Shown here in pieces: positions 42,126 through 53,339 of a stretch of 64,000 bases of DNA. Source of the stretch: Azolla caroliniana (Eukaryota > Polypodiophyta). The position numbers were made by a program, and so were the translations under genes. Numbering within the stretch: position 1 is the first letter of the stretch; the number at the start of each line of letters is the position of its first letter. Below the pieces are notes generated by a model. That model worked only from the letters and a program-made list of their open reading frames with translations. It searched no databases and had not been told where the DNA came from. The stretch is from assembly GCA_043228905.1 (NCBI GenBank), contig JBHGNT010000003.1:16740001-16804000 (forward strand), given 5' to 3'.

Positions 42126-42309
42126 AGTAGAGAACATGACAGTGCGCTAACAGTACAATATGCACTTAACACCAACAATGATAATCAGGTAGAAGGAAGT
42201 CAAACATGGTATCTTTGACTCATGCGCATTAAACCACACAATAGGCTACAAGGAGTAGTTTGAGCGGCTAGAAAAGATGGAAAGACGTGGCTACATAGAA
42301 ATGAGTGAC

Positions 42310-42802
42310 TGTCAGGAACAATACTAAGACAGAGAAGTACTATCCGGAACAATACTAAGACAAAGAAGGAATTAGTACTAAAAGATGAGGATTAGTACTA
42401 AGGGAGGTGTAGAACTCTCTCTCGAGAAGGAAAGAGTGAGTGAGTGAGAGAGAGAGAGAGAGAGAGAATGATGATAACAATATATATATATATATATTAT
42501 GTGGAGAGAATATATAGTAGTAGCTAGGAGGCTTAAGACTGGCGTTGAACCTATTTGGTTTGAAATAATGCCTTGTGCCTCTTTTATAGTGTTCTCAAGA
42601 GTACTCCTGAAGTTTCTAGAATGTTCCAGAGAAAATAATATCTATTTTCTATACATCTATTTTCTATAGTAATATACATCTATTTTCTATAGTAAAACTT
42701 AATGAAAATAATATTTTTTGTATTACAATATATAGTCTAATGGTCAAGAGCTTGACCCATGTAACATAAGGTCATGGGTTCGAATCTTGCCATATCATGA
42801 CA
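42310..42802 (-). repeat. 3' LTR of element N (493 bp)
   Basis: TGTCAGGAAC...ATCATGACA. Contains repeated GGAACAATACTAAGACA phrases, GA and TA microsatellites (42444-42500), CATCTATTTTCTATA repeats and a tRNA-like module near the right end. Confidence 0.88.
42733..42787 (+). promoter_or_regulatory. tRNA-like pol III module in LTR1 of N
   Basis: TAGTCTAATGG (42733-42743) and GGTTCGAATCT (42777-42787), 33 bp apart. The same module is at 47577-47631 in LTR2. Confidence 0.62.
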
Positions 42803-43984
42803 CTATCCTTCCTTTAAAACGATAACGAGTGTTACGAGTCATTTTGGATTGAGGACCTGGTTTGTCTGGATATTGACGATGGAAGTCTTCAAGAAGAGAA
42901 CGAGCATTGGTCACATTTTCTATTGGTTCCCAAGTACGCTTGTTGGGACTATATCCTAGCCAATCGACTAAATAGTAGAGCTTGTTGCAAACAATCTTGG
43001 AATCTAGGATGGCGGCAACCTTGTATTCAGGTCCATCTTCAAGTTTGATCGGGGGTGGAGGTGGTTTAATACGACCTGGGATGGTGCTGTCTTGATAGGG
43101 TTCTAGGAGAGAACTATAAAACATTGGATGTATCTGTAGTTGCGGAGGTAGATCAAGACAAAAAGTGACATCATTAATTCTTTTGATAATATGGAAAGGA
43201 CCTAATCGCCAATAATCCAACTTCTTGCATGGACGAGTAGTCTTGATGTGTTGTCGTAGTAGCATACCCAATCTCCAATGTTAAAACTGGATGGAAGACG
43301 ATTACGATCCGCGTAAACCTTGTGTGTTTGTTGAGCTTGCTATAGATGAGTAGATAAACCCGCTTGTATCTTGCGTAGCCGTTCCAAACGATCCTCTACG
43401 CAAGGATTTGCGGGTAACTCTAGGGTTTCAAATACACACCACCGGGGGTGACAACCCGTGTAAGCATAAAATGGTGTAACCTTTGTCGATGAGTGGACAG
43501 AGTAATTATACGCGAATTTGGCGAAGTGGAGAATATCTGCCCAATCATCTTGATGATAGCTTAGAAAGCTCCGAAGATACTGCTCCAACGTTTGATTTGT
43601 TCGTTCTGCTTGGCCATCTGTTTGTGGGTGGTAGTCGGAGGAGAGGTTACAATTGACCTTGAGCATTTTGAAGAGGTGCTTCCTGAATTTCGAGACGAAC
43701 TGGGGTCCACGGTCGCTAATGATACTATTGGGGAGGCCATGATGCCGACATACCTCATGCATGACAGTTTCGGTGGTTTCTTCACTAGAGATTTCCTTAG
43801 TACATGGCAGGAAATGGGCCAGCTTCGTATATCGATCTACTACTGTCAAGATCGTATCGAATCCCTTAGAAACTGGAAGATCTGTGATGAATCTAGAGCA
43901 ATGGATTGCCACGACTTGCTTGGAATTGGTAATGGTTCTAATAAACCATATGGATGATGCCTTGGCATTTTTGCTCCACAACAT
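42795..43984 (-). pseudogene. Element N integrase and chromodomain
   Basis: Integrase core: D in ILTVVDRYTKLAHFLP, D in SIISDRGPQFVSKF and E in YHPQTDGQAERTNQTL. A stop near 43340 and frame change precede DYWRLGPFHIIKRINDV (GPF/Y module) and a terminal chromodomain EYKVAAILDSKIV, LYYLVDWLGYSPNKRTWEP, ending 42797. Chromodomains of this kind direct integration to marked chromatin. Confidence 0.9.
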
Positions 43985-43987
43985 TTA

Positions 43988-44320
43988 TCATAAGTCCGAA
44001 CAAAATCTTCGACAAATCGTCACATATGGGGCCCAATGTACTAAATCTAATGTTTTAGTACTACCAAAATGCCCAATTGTATATATGTCACAACAATTTT
44101 GGACTACTCGAAGGCGACAAGAACCATTAGGAACATACAAGATTTTCTTAAAGAATAGCAATCCATCATGACATTCGAATTGTCGATAGTCTGTACCTAG
44201 TTGTTGCGACTGTGAACAAGATGCTCGAGAGGGATCAATGTTTGCGAGAATGGCTTGGGCGAAAGCATCAGTCTTCAAGTCCTCCTGTATGCTATCGATA
44301 ACGTGGGAATCTAATGGCAT
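43988..44320 (-). pseudogene. Element N integrase N-terminal (HHCC) region
   Basis: Reads CHDGLLFFKKILYVPNGSCR, IGHFGSTKTLDLV, CRRF, same frame as the core but separated by stops at 43985 and near 44345; the zinc ligands are partly lost. Confidence 0.75.
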
Positions 44321-44344
44321 ACCGAAGACTTGCGTTGCTTGCAG

Positions 44345-45900
44345 TCATGCCGGTTCCAGGATTACTTGCTTTTGGTTATCAAAAGTTGGCTCGTCAGGAC
44401 GCGGTGCTAGATACAAGCACCGTGATAATGCATCTACCTTCCCTTTTTGCTTTCCCGAACGATATGTAATTTTGAAGTCGAAAAGAGTGAGGAATTGGGC
44501 CCACCGAGCTTGACGTAGATTTAACACATGAGCATTATGAAAATAGGCAAGGTTTTTGTGATCACTGAATACGGTGACTTGATGAGAAGATCCCTCTAGA
44601 AAATGCCTCCATTGCGTAAAAGAGTCCACTACTGCTAATAGCTCCTTATCATGAATTTCATAGTTGATTTCGGTGTCGTCAAACTTGCATGAGTGGAAAG
44701 CCACTGGATGTTGTGACAAAATGATACCCAAGGCAAAATCCAACGCGTCTACCTTAATGATGAATGGTTTTTTCGGATCAACATGAGCTAGAATAGGAGC
44801 CGATGTAAATGCATTCTTAAGACTCTCAAAAGAGTCCACCATTGCTAATAGCTCCTTATCATGAATTTCATAGTTGATTTTGGTGTCCTCAAACTTGCAT
44901 GAGTGGAAAGCCACTGGATATTGTGACAAAATGCTACCCAAGGCAAAATCCGACGCGTCTACCTTAATGATGAATGGTTTTTCCAGATCAACATGAGCTA
45001 GAATAGGAGCTGATGTAAATGCCTTCTTAAGACTCTCAAAAGCCACGTCCGCTTCTTCAGACCAACCGAACAATTGTCCATTCCTGGTAAGCTCTGTGAG
45101 AGGCAAAACAAGCTTTGAGTAATCTTGTATAAACTTGCGGTAGAAATTGGCAAAGCCTAAAAGCATTGCACATCTCACAACGAATGTGGAGTCTGCCATT
45201 CTACCACCGTTTTGAACTTAGCTGGATCCATGGAGATGCCTTTCGAGGATATGACAGAGCCCAGAAATTCCACCTGGTTGCACTCGAAGCTACATTTTTC
45301 TAGTTTTGCATAAAGACCATGTTCTTGAAGCTGTTTTAATACTAACAATACATGAGAATCATGCTCTTCTTGGGTCTTCGAATAAACCAGTAGATCATCC
45401 AAATAGATGATCAAACAAACATCCAAGAGATCTCAGAATATATCATTTGCCATGTGCAAGAAGACAGTTGGTGCATTAGTGAGACTGAATGACATGACAT
45501 ATCTAGTGCAGAACACGGTCTTCCATTCATCTCCTGGTTGGATTTGTATGAGGTTATATGCTTCTTGTAAGTCGATCTTTGTGAAGAACCTTGCACCATT
45601 GATCCGTTCTAAATGACTTGAGATAAGGGGAAGTGCATACCTATTCCTGATGGTGACGTTATTCAAGCCGCAATAGTCTACGACGAGACGAAGTGATCCA
45701 TCATTTTTCTTGATGAAGAAAATGGGTGCGCCGGCTGAAGATTTCGAATGTCGAATGAAACCGTTTGCCAAATTCTCCTCTATATAGGCAAAATCCGACG
45801 CGTCTACCTTAATGATGAATGGACTTCTAGCTCGGTTGATGATAAATTGTAAATCGATCCCCATGGTGGCGCTTTTCCCAATTGTAAATTGATAGGGCAA
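44345..45900 (-). pseudogene. Element N reverse transcriptase and RNase H with internal duplication
   Basis: [55 protein letters not shown], a TGA in F-stop-DLLDVC where R is expected, then the active site IIYLDDLLVYS. RNase H N-terminal segment SLKKAFTSAPILAHVD through HDKELLAMVDSF occurs twice in tandem (44831-45040 and 44621-44830), then WRHFLEGSSHQVTVFSDHKN and GKVDALSRCLY. A 36-bp piece of the same segment is also inserted upstream of RT at 45787-45822, breaking the frame. Confidence 0.9.
44621..45040. repeat. In-frame 210-bp tandem duplication in RNase H of N
   Basis: Two copies, 44621-44830 and 44831-45040, about 95 percent identical by eye, 70 codons each. A partial third copy (36 bp) lies at 45787-45822 and matches the 44831-45040 copy best. 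Confidence 0.88.
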
Positions 45901-46471
45901 TCATACGGTCGGTGGTGAGGAAGCGTATTGGCTTGTACCTTATCGAACACATCGGCATACTGACGATACTTCTCTGGAACTTGAACTGTGAATTCCTCTT
46001 TATTAGTGTTGGAAGGTTTTACTGATACCGCGAAGACAAACATTGCTTGCATCCTTCCTCACGCAATTGATGTAGTGAAATGGTTGCAATCTTATGAGTA
46101 GATCCTCGGATTTGTCGATACCAGATTTCTCTTGTTCTCCAATCTATGTCTGGGTTATTTAATTCGAACCACGGTAACCCCAAGACAATTGGATGATCTG
46201 GACTACTAATTATATTAAATGATACTGCATACACCAAGTTATCTAGGACAACTTGAATCAGCTTTGACTCCTTTACCATTTTTCCGGAAACAATGGGATG
46301 ACCATCAATAACTACTACAGATGTTGGGCAAGAAAGTTTTCTTAGGGATATCTGATTAGCTTGGGCAAAATTCCTATCCATGAAGCAAGAGTTGGCTCCA
46401 GAATCTAAGAGTGCTAAGACATGTACTGGAGGAGTACTTTTAGTACTAACCATTACTTGAGCTAAGAACAC
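45804..46471 (-). pseudogene. Element N protease and RT entry region
   Basis: 46471-46019: VHVLALLDSGANSCFMDRNF (protease D-S-G-A) and HPIVLGLPWFELNNPDIDW. 46052-45804 in another frame: [48 protein letters not shown], the usual approach to chromovirus RT, where the 36-bp insert interrupts it. Confidence 0.85.
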
Positions 46472-46689
46472 ATTGCTAACTTGCTTAGAGGAAATGGAAC
46501 CACTAATGGGCTACACAGATCTAGGGATGTCCAACCAAACGACTCCTAATTTGGCTGGACTTAATCATTTAACTCTTCTTCTAGTTGACCAAGGATTTCA
46601 AATTTGTTTGAAAGGCTTGGGCTATTAGGACTATTAGACACCCCTAGAGAAATAGACTTGGGTTTAGTACAATTAGTACTAGCGGTTAT

Positions 46690-47096
46690 TTGATTTACCT
46701 GCCTTCTTGGCCGATGGGGACAGTTCACTGCAATATGCCCTAGTCCACTGCAATAAAGACATAATCGATTTGCCTAGCATCACTGCTTTTCTTCTTTCGA
46801 TAGGGGTCCGCGACGACGTGTGGTGTTGATTTCCATTGGAGTATTTGTTGGAGACGTTTATGAAACCCTTGCGTAATTGGTCCTTGTTGTTGTAACGCTA
46901 CAATGGTCGCTTCGAGTTGTTGCACACGTAACGCTAGGTCCCCGTGTTGTTGTTGCGTCAGCTGCTTCTCTAAGGAGATTTGTTGAAGCTTCCCCAACAG
47001 TTGTTGATTTTCTTGTTCCAATGCTAGAAACTTCTCTTTCAAGCATTGCAACTCCGAGAAAACGAATTGATATGCTTGAGCGCTAACAGTGGCCAT
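46690..47096 (-). pseudogene. Element N gag, internally deleted
   Basis: ATG at 47096; a leucine/glutamine-rich coiled coil (FLALEQENQQLLGKLQQISL, VQQLEATIVALQQQ) passes almost directly to a knuckle CLYCSGLGHIAVNC (about 46757-46716, another frame). The capsid domain expected between them is missing. Confidence 0.78.
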
Positions 47097-47194
47097 AGTA
47101 TGAGAGAAAAGAGGAATAAGAGATTAGTATGAAGGGAGGGTGAAGTAAGAAGATAAAAGGAAGAGAAGGAAGGAGACTAAAAATAGGTTCAAAC

Positions 47195-47646
47195 TGTAAG
47201 GAACAATACTAAGACAAAGAAGTATTGTCAGGAACAGTATTAAGACAAAGAAGGAATTAGTACTAAAAGATGAGGATTAGTATTAAGGGAGGTGTAGAAC
47301 TCTCGAGAGAAGGAAAGAGTGAGTGAGTGAGTGTGAAAGAGAGAGAATGATGATAACAAAAGATATATATTATGTGAAGAGAATATACAGTAGTAGCTAG
47401 GAGGCTTAAGATTGGCGTTGAACCGATTTGGTTCGAATTAATGCCTTATGCCTCCTTTTATAGTGTTATCAGGAGTAATCCTGAAGTTTCTAGAATGTTC
47501 CAGCAAATTTTGAAATATACATCTATTTTCTATAGTAAAACTTAAATGAAAATAATATCCTTCGTATTACAATATATAGTCTAATGGTCAAGAGCTTGAC
47601 CCATGTAACATAAGGTCAGGGGTTCGAATCTTGCCATATTAGGACA
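47195..47646 (-). repeat. 5' LTR of element N (452 bp)
   Basis: TGTAAGGAAC...TTAGGACA; matches LTR1 with several indels, including a missing CATCTATTTTCTATA repeat. The tRNA-like module is at 47577-47631. Confidence 0.87.
47577..47631 (+). promoter_or_regulatory. tRNA-like pol III module in LTR2 of N
   Basis: TAGTCTAATGG (47577-47587) and GGTTCGAATCT (47621-47631). Confidence 0.62.
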
Positions 47647-48180
47647 ACGACAACACGATGTTGTGATGTGGTGTGTATAGTGGGAGAAAAAGTGTGGTTC
47701 CATGCTCATTACACAAACACTTGTAAAAATAAAAATAAGCATAGGGCCTAATGGCATTATCAACTTTTATGTATTTCATATTCATATTACATAGGAAACA
47801 ACCATACAAAACCATCTGCACAATACCATGGGCTTGGTATCTCCATGTACAGTACAAGCAAGACCGTGAGCACAAAAACCATGGCTCCAAGCCCATGGTT
47901 TTGTGCATGGAGATACCTATAAAAACCCCACTAGGGCTTGTGTAAAGGGGGGTTGAATATGTGATATGATCATCATTATCATGAATACACCATTCTTCTT
48001 ATTCGTACTCTCATTTATCTTCTCAAGTGTACAAATTTTGTTCTTTTCATGTGTGGCACTGTTTTCCTCGACTTTACGCTCACATCGTCATTTTTTTGAT
48101 AACTTGTCAGACATCCTCCCTAGTCCAAGACCCCGGTGGTACCGCTCCAATAGCATACACACATGCGAATCTTTGTGACA
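47647..48180 (+). repeat. LTR of element J, 5'-truncated, family L
   Basis: Shares with 32054-32700 the CCATGG hairpins, CTATAAAAACC, GGGCTTGTGTAAAGGGGGG and the end GACCCCGGTGG...CGAATCTTTGTGACA. The TGTCGTGA start is missing at the junction with N. Confidence 0.78.
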
Positions 48181-48185
48181 TCATT

Positions 48186-48194
48186 TGGTGAACC
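48186..48194 (+). promoter_or_regulatory. Primer site of element J (TGGTGAACC)
   Basis: Five bases after the LTR; same core as element C. Confidence 0.65.
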
Positions 48195-48218
48195 TAACGT
48201 GAAGAGTGGCAGGGGAGG

Positions 48219-48530
48219 ATGAAGACGGACGAAGAATATCTCATGGAGGAAATGTCAAAAGTGATGGTGGAATTTTCGAGAAAAGGGAAAAGACGAGACG
48301 TGGCCCAACAAGCCGTTGAGAGCGTGATTGAGCGAGTTAGTTGTTTCAACGGGGGCGAAGTCCCAAATTTTCTAAAAGCCTACAATGCCCAGATGGATTA
48401 GAGAGGTGTGGAAGAAGCAATGAGGATGGAGTACTTTTGTCGGGTGGTGGTTGAAAGAGTTTCAAGAAGCTCACGATTCGTGGGGGATCCTTCGAAGAAG
48501 CTTTACAAGAGGCTTTAAGAAGTTAGAAAC
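48219..48530 (+). pseudogene. Element J gag fragment (C-like)
   Basis: MKTDEEYLMEEMSKVMVEFS then AVESVIERVSCFNGGEVPNF, LKAYNAQMD, a TAG where C has Q, RGVEEAMRMEYFCRVVVERV. It parallels C gag (AVDRVVELEGQFDGRNVTKF...AYKREMNQRDVSEA). Confidence 0.78.
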
Positions 48531-48551
48531 TACATTGTAATTTGGGCATGA

Positions 48552-49888
48552 ACTCCATGGATCATCCTCAATCCGATGGACAGACAGAATGGGTAAATCA
48601 AATTATTGAGGACATGCTATGAGCATACGTTGGTGCAAAGCCAACCAAAATGAGAACGTTATCTCCTAATTTTGGTGTTTGCTTATGTTGCATATGAGGG
48701 ACCGGCCACAACCGAATTCCAAGACAAATGCAAAGACAAGAAGAGACTAAACAAAGCAGAAAATGACACAAAGAATGAAACAAGATGTTAACGTGGAAAA
48801 CCCTTGAAGGGAAAAACCATGGGAGCCCATAGACTCCGAACATAATCACTATGTATCGAGAGGAATACAACAAGAGGCTCTGAGGCAACAACATCAAGGT
48901 CTTCTTCATCTAAAGACTGTTATGAAGGAGTTACTCACACTCTCTCCCACTCTTTGTCAGACTCTCTCTTACACCCTAGTTACAGAGGTAACTCTACACA
49001 CTAACTATTCACAACAATGATTCATCATATCTAACTACTTGCCCTAACAATATTTATAATCATATACACAATACGAGTTATTTACAAATATATCCCACTA
49101 AGGGCACATTGAGGCTATTTACAATTATAACCCTGAGTTGGCTTTGATCGATTCGACTATTAGCCGAATCGATTATTACCTAATTTTTTGCCTCGACTGA
49201 ATCAGGAATCAGTCGATTTTTCAGCCTCGGCCTGTTGACTAATTCTGCTTACTCTTCTCTCTGATTCACGTTCTCCTTCCCATCCGAACATACCTGTTTC
49301 CTAACAGCTTTACTCCAAACATACATTGATGGGATATAGTCTTTTTATGTTGATGTATGGTTTTCAGCCAGGAGACCCGATTGATGTTAATATACACCAT
49401 GATGAGTTGCACAGTACGAAAACTTTCTAAGGGATATGCAAGATATGTTGCATATTGCACGAGATAATATAAAAATTGCTCAAGATAGAGCGTGTTTTTA
49501 TGCTGACCATAATAGGCAACATCGTGTATTCAACCTTGGACAGAAGGTATTTCTATGTGTACCTCACAATTCTAAAACATTATATACGTGTAGGTGTACT
49601 AAGTTAGCGCCAAGGTTTTGTGGACCTTTTATAGTCCTCAAATGCATTGCTTCATCAACATATCGTCTCGCTCTTCCTTATGGTGTTGAAATCTATCCTA
49701 TTTTTCATGGAAGTTGTCTAAAAGAATTGCTTGGTTCTGACAACAATACAATTACAATTCAAACTCTGGTTATTTCTGAAGATTTAACTTCTAAACCACA
49801 TGTACCAGAGAGGATTCTCGATGTTAAAATGAAACATTTACATTCTATTATTTCCTTGTCATATGCTTACATTAGGATTAAGCTTTAA
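48552..49888 (+). pseudogene. Element J integrase C-terminal half (I-type), split by K
   Basis: 48552-48685: MDHPQSDGQTEWVNQIIEDM then a TGA and AYVGAKPTK. After K, from 49312: MGYSLFMLMYGFQPGDPIDV and, from 49436, MQDMLHIARDNIKIAQDRAC, LAPRFCGPFIVLKCIASSTY, KPHVPERILDVKMK. Strongly similar to 29270-29940 in element I, with more damage. Homology to I stops at about 49835; the last codons belong to copia O sequence. Confidence 0.82.
48686..49306 (-). repeat. Solo LTR K (copia family B, inverted, 621 bp)
   Basis: On the minus strand it begins TGTTAGGAAACAGG and ends CATATGCAACA. It carries GGGCTCCCATGGTTTTTCCC and GGGTTTTCCACGTTAACATC, as in the LTR of element B. Flanks GCTTA (48681-48685) and GCTTT (49307-49311) are a 5-bp target duplication with one change. 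Confidence 0.82.
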
Positions 49889-51230
49889 CGTTGGTGATAT
49901 ATTTGATGAGAATCAGTTGTTGATCCTTCTTTGTTTGTGAATGTGACAAAAGCAAAACTTGTTGCTATATGCATTTATGTTGATGACTAGATTGTTACAA
50001 GCATAGATTGACATATTCGCATTCTTTGGGTTTCCCATTCAAATGCAAACGAATACGAATACGAATGGGTGGTCAAGTATTCGTTTAACTCAAAAAAAAA
50101 TCTCTGTCCTTTTTAATTTCCTAGAATAAAAAAAGGAACTTGACAATAAATAGGGATAATAAAAGAGGGACTTGGGATTTAACACTACTAAATTTTTATA
50201 ATAAATGTAAAACTTATAAGTTATAAGTATTCGTTTTATTTTTAATAAATAAATAAAATAAAATAAAGGCTCATTAATTTCTCACTTTTTATTCCCTCAA
50301 AACTTATGGATATTTTTATTTTCACATTAAAAATAGTACTTCAAACTAATCATATATGTATTCAAAGTTCATACTAATCATATTTGTATAATAAATATAA
50401 AAATATTCATTTTTAAAAAATTAATTAATTGATTGATTAATTAAAATAAGTTTCATAAACTCTCTTGACACTATAATCTATTAATGAATAATTGTTCTTT
50501 TTTTGGTAAAATAAATTTATTTAAATAAATAAATAAATATTTTATATTTATTTTGTAAAACGAATGGTTTTTTAATATTCTCGGGGCCATTCCATATTCT
50601 CGAATATTGAGAATATTGTGCATGGAGAATATCACGAATATCATGCATGTGTCAATCTATGGTTACAAGTGATGATGATGAGAACATCAAAGATATTAAA
50701 AGGAAGTTGAAATCTGAATTCAAAATTTCAGATCTTGGTGAGTTGAAATATTTCTTAGGTATTGAGATAGTAAAAAAAAGAAAACTGATTATGCTTATCA
50801 CAAAGAAAATACTTTTTTGCATGTAAACCATTTACGAATGCCTTTGGATGATAATACTAAGTTTACATATCATGATGGTGAAAAGATTGAAGATGCTCAA
50901 CTATATAGAAGTATAATTGGGTCATTGATTTATGCTACAATCACAAGGTTGGACATTGTTCATATTGTTGGTGTTTTGTCTCAATTTATTCAAGAGCCCA
51001 TGGTGAATCATTTAAAAGTTCTATTAGAAACTTTTTCAGATACATTAAAGGAATAATCAATTATGGTTTAAAATTAATTTATGATTATGATGCTAATCTA
51101 GACCCAAAAGGATATTGTGATGTTGATTGGGCTAGATCTCCAAATGTTAGGAGAAGCATATCTGGATATGTGTTTATGTTAGGTACAAAAACCATATCAT
51201 GGAGTTCAAAGAAACAACCAACGATAATGT
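49840..51230 (+). pseudogene. Copia O: RT and RNase H fragment, interrupted by P
   Basis: DPSLFVNVTKAKLVAICIYV then DD (YVDD active site near 49975-49986), TAG, then after P: MVTSDDDENIKDIKRKLKSE, ISDLGELKYFLGIEIVKKRK, MPLDDNTKFTYHDGEKIEDA, LYRSIIGSLIYATITRLDIV, and in shifted frames GYCDVDWARSPNVRRS, SGYVFMLGTKTISWSSKKQP. It ends at 51230 where copia Q begins; the right part should be outside the window. Very AT-rich and a different copia lineage from D. Confidence 0.82.
49994..50669. mobile_element. hAT-type non-autonomous transposon P with 8-bp target duplication
   Basis: Element 50002-50661 (660 bp) has terminal inverted repeats CATAGATTGACA / TGTCAATCTATG. It is flanked by perfect 8-bp duplications GTTACAAG (49994-50001 and 50662-50669) within the RT codons of copia O. 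Both ends carry ATTCG-rich subterminal sequence (CGAATACGAATACGAATGGG; GAATATTGAGAATATTG). It has no ORF, is AT-rich, and is presumably moved by a hAT transposase. Confidence 0.9.
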
Positions 51231-51661
51231 TGTAGTAAAAAGTTTACATGTGTGGAAACTTGTAAACAAAATAGACACAACCAACTTAGTTGGACAACAA
51301 TAGATAGTTAGGTAAGAAACAAAGAATGACACGTGTGAGAGAGAGAGAGAGACAGAGTTAGCAGACAACAAAACTTAATTCAAAATAATAACACTTTGTA
51401 CATCGAATGTGCTCATTAAGCACTATTTATACAAGCCACTATCAGGGGCTAACAAAAATACTAACATGTACTTTAATGCTCACTTAAGAGCATCTAACAT
51501 TAGATGCCTATTATATTCCTATTACTAAAAATAGGAATATAGGCCTCTAACGGCCTGTCAGCTCCCAACTGATTTAGGTGTCGACTTCTCCAGCGATCCT
51601 TCAGCCGATCTGGCTTTCGACTTCTTCGGCTAATCCAACATGTTGAGCTTGTCACTCAACA
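51231..51661 (-). repeat. 3' LTR of copia Q (about 431 bp)
   Basis: The minus strand starts TGTTGAGTGACAAGCTCAAC, like D. The left boundary is inferred from where copia O homology stops. Contains a GA run at 51336-51352 and inverted TATA TTTATACAAG. Confidence 0.75.
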
Positions 51662-51903
51662 CTCACCCTCAAGCTCAACTTGAGGTCATCGTTCGCTGTA
51701 GCCGGTCCCTCGCGTCGGCTCCTCCTGTCAACATTCCTCCTAACTCGCGCTTCTTGACCCGCCTGGTCTCACACTCCTCGATCCCTCTAGTCGGCTTGTA
51801 TGATCCTTAGGCCCCTGTCGGCCTTCTTCAAACCCTTATGGCTTCAACGTCCTCTGATCTGTCAACTCTCTCATCTCGGCATCGTATTCAGTTGCCCTCT
51901 CAC

Positions 51904-52640
51904 TCAATTGACGTTCTTTTGATTCGGCTTATCTGAATCATCTCCTTTATCCGAATTGGTTGTCTTTGATTTGTCTTCTCCTTCGGCTCTCCCCTTGCCC
52001 TCAGCTGGCTTTAGCTCCGGTTTGTCCGCTATGTTGCTTCCCATGTCAATTGGTCTTCCCTTCACCAATTTTCTCCCTTCCGTTACCTGAGCTATTTCAG
52101 TTGTCCCCTCCCCCTTGACTCTCCCCCTCAAGTTCAGCACATCGAGGTACTATAACCCAAGCATGCCCAAGAATTGTCATAACTTGTCGAGTCCAAGATG
52201 TTTGGTGAAGATGTCAACCACATGCCGATCGGTTAGAACACATTTCAGTTCGACTTCACCATTGAGAATGTGCCCACGCATGAAGTGATAGTGCACTTCT
52301 ATGTGCTTAGTTCGAGTATGGAAGACAGGGTTCTTAGCAAGTTGGATGCTATTGAGGTTGTCGTCGTAGATCATCGTCAGATCAGCAACCTCCACCCGCA
52401 GATCCCTCAATAGTTGCTTAAGCCAAATGGCTTCACACGTAGCAACAACCACTCCTCAATATTCGGCCTTAGTGCTCGACGGGGCTACTATCGGCGGCTT
52501 CTTGCTGCACTAGGCAATTGTCACACTCCCCAAGGAGAACACATGTCCCAATGTCGATAAGAGATCGCCAACATTTCCAGCCCAATCGACATCCGCGTAG
52601 CCGACTAACTATTCGACTACACAAATCCGATATAGCATCC
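51904..52640 (-). pseudogene. Copia Q RNase H end and C-terminal extension
   Basis: GVVVATCEAIWLKQLLRDLR, MIYDDNLNSIQLAKNPVFHT, RTKHIEVHYHFMRGHIL, then stops and LRGRVKGEGTTEIAQ...GRAEGEDKSKTTNSDK, ending NQKNVN. The extension is shorter than in D and R and lacks the W-x-DVVKGL core. Confidence 0.8.
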
Positions 52641-52669
52641 CACAGTCCTTAGTGCTGCTAACATATCTC

Positions 52670-53106
52670 TATCAAAGTTAATATGCGGAAGCTTTGACAA
52701 ACCGGTTTATCCGGTAAACAATAGAAAACAAAGAAATAAGGAACAATTGGAGCTTAGGATACACATGAGAGACAGAGAGGGCAGAAAGCATAAACTCAAT
52801 TCAAAATAATAACACCCTATACATACAATGTGCTCAGTGAGCACTTTTATACAAGTCCTTAAAAGGACTAACAGAAGTACTGACCAGTACTTCAATGCTC
52901 ATAAGAGTGACTGTCACTAACTCCCAAAAATAGGCCTACGTACTAGGCTAGATTCGTAGGCCTCTAACGGCCTACCGATTACAATCGGATTCGGCTTCTA
53001 GTTCCAGATACCGATCTGGAAATTGATCTGGTTCTTTGTTCTGGACTATGATCCGGCTTTGGCTTATTCAGCCGATCCGGATTCGGTTGATCTTGTCCGC
53101 TCAACA
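52670..53106 (-). repeat. 3' LTR of copia R (437 bp)
   Basis: The minus strand starts TGTTGAGCGGACAAG, preceded by the purine tract GAGGGGGAG; the far end aligns with GCTTCCGCAAGTAATGGTTT of D although the terminal CA is mutated. Confidence 0.8.
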
Positions 53107-53339
53107 CTCCCCCTCAAGCTCAACTTGAGGTCGAATCAAAGTGTCTGCGTCTGTGGTAGTCAGTTTCCCCTAGCATCCTCCTGCCTGGCTCGCATTCCTC
53201 ATCTGGTCTGGTTTGTCTTCCCACAACGTGTCCGGTTTCGTGCATCTTGACCTTCTCGATTGACTTGTCTGCTCAGAAGGCCCATGTTGTTGAGACTTCG
53301 GCGCTTCTCGACCCGTCGATCCCTCCATGTCGATGTCGA

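Larger units (their letters stand above)
40587..42309 (+). mobile_element. Copia fragment M (leader, gag, start of protease)
   Basis: Plus-strand copia remnant between C and N. It has a degenerate Met primer site (TGGTATGAAAGC) in duplicate, gag from 41146, a CCHC knuckle near 41980-42020 and a protease-like FDSCALNHTIGYKE near 42212-42255. Pol is lost; N begins at 42310. Confidence 0.75.
42310..47646 (-). mobile_element. Ty3 chromovirus-type element N, both LTRs
   Basis: Minus-strand order: LTR2 (47646-47195), gag remnant, protease, RT, RNase H, integrase, chromodomain, LTR1 (42802-42310). Flanks GTGAC (left) and ACGAC (right) are not a clear target duplication, and different elements (M and J) lie on the two sides, so flanking rearrangement is likely. 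Confidence 0.88.
47647..49835 (+). mobile_element. Ty3 chimera J (LTR, gag fragment, integrase fragment) with solo LTR K
   Basis: 5' LTR (left end truncated), primer site, a C-like gag fragment, then an integrase C-terminal half of the element I type, interrupted by K (48686-49306) and ending at about 49835 where copia O begins. RT is absent. Confidence 0.75.
51231..52669 (-). mobile_element. Copia Q (D family), 3' end, cut by R
   Basis: Minus strand: 3' LTR at 51661-51231, then the RNase H/C-terminal region up to 52669, where the LTR of R begins inside RNase H (GCTAACATATCTC). The remainder should be right of the window. Confidence 0.82.
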
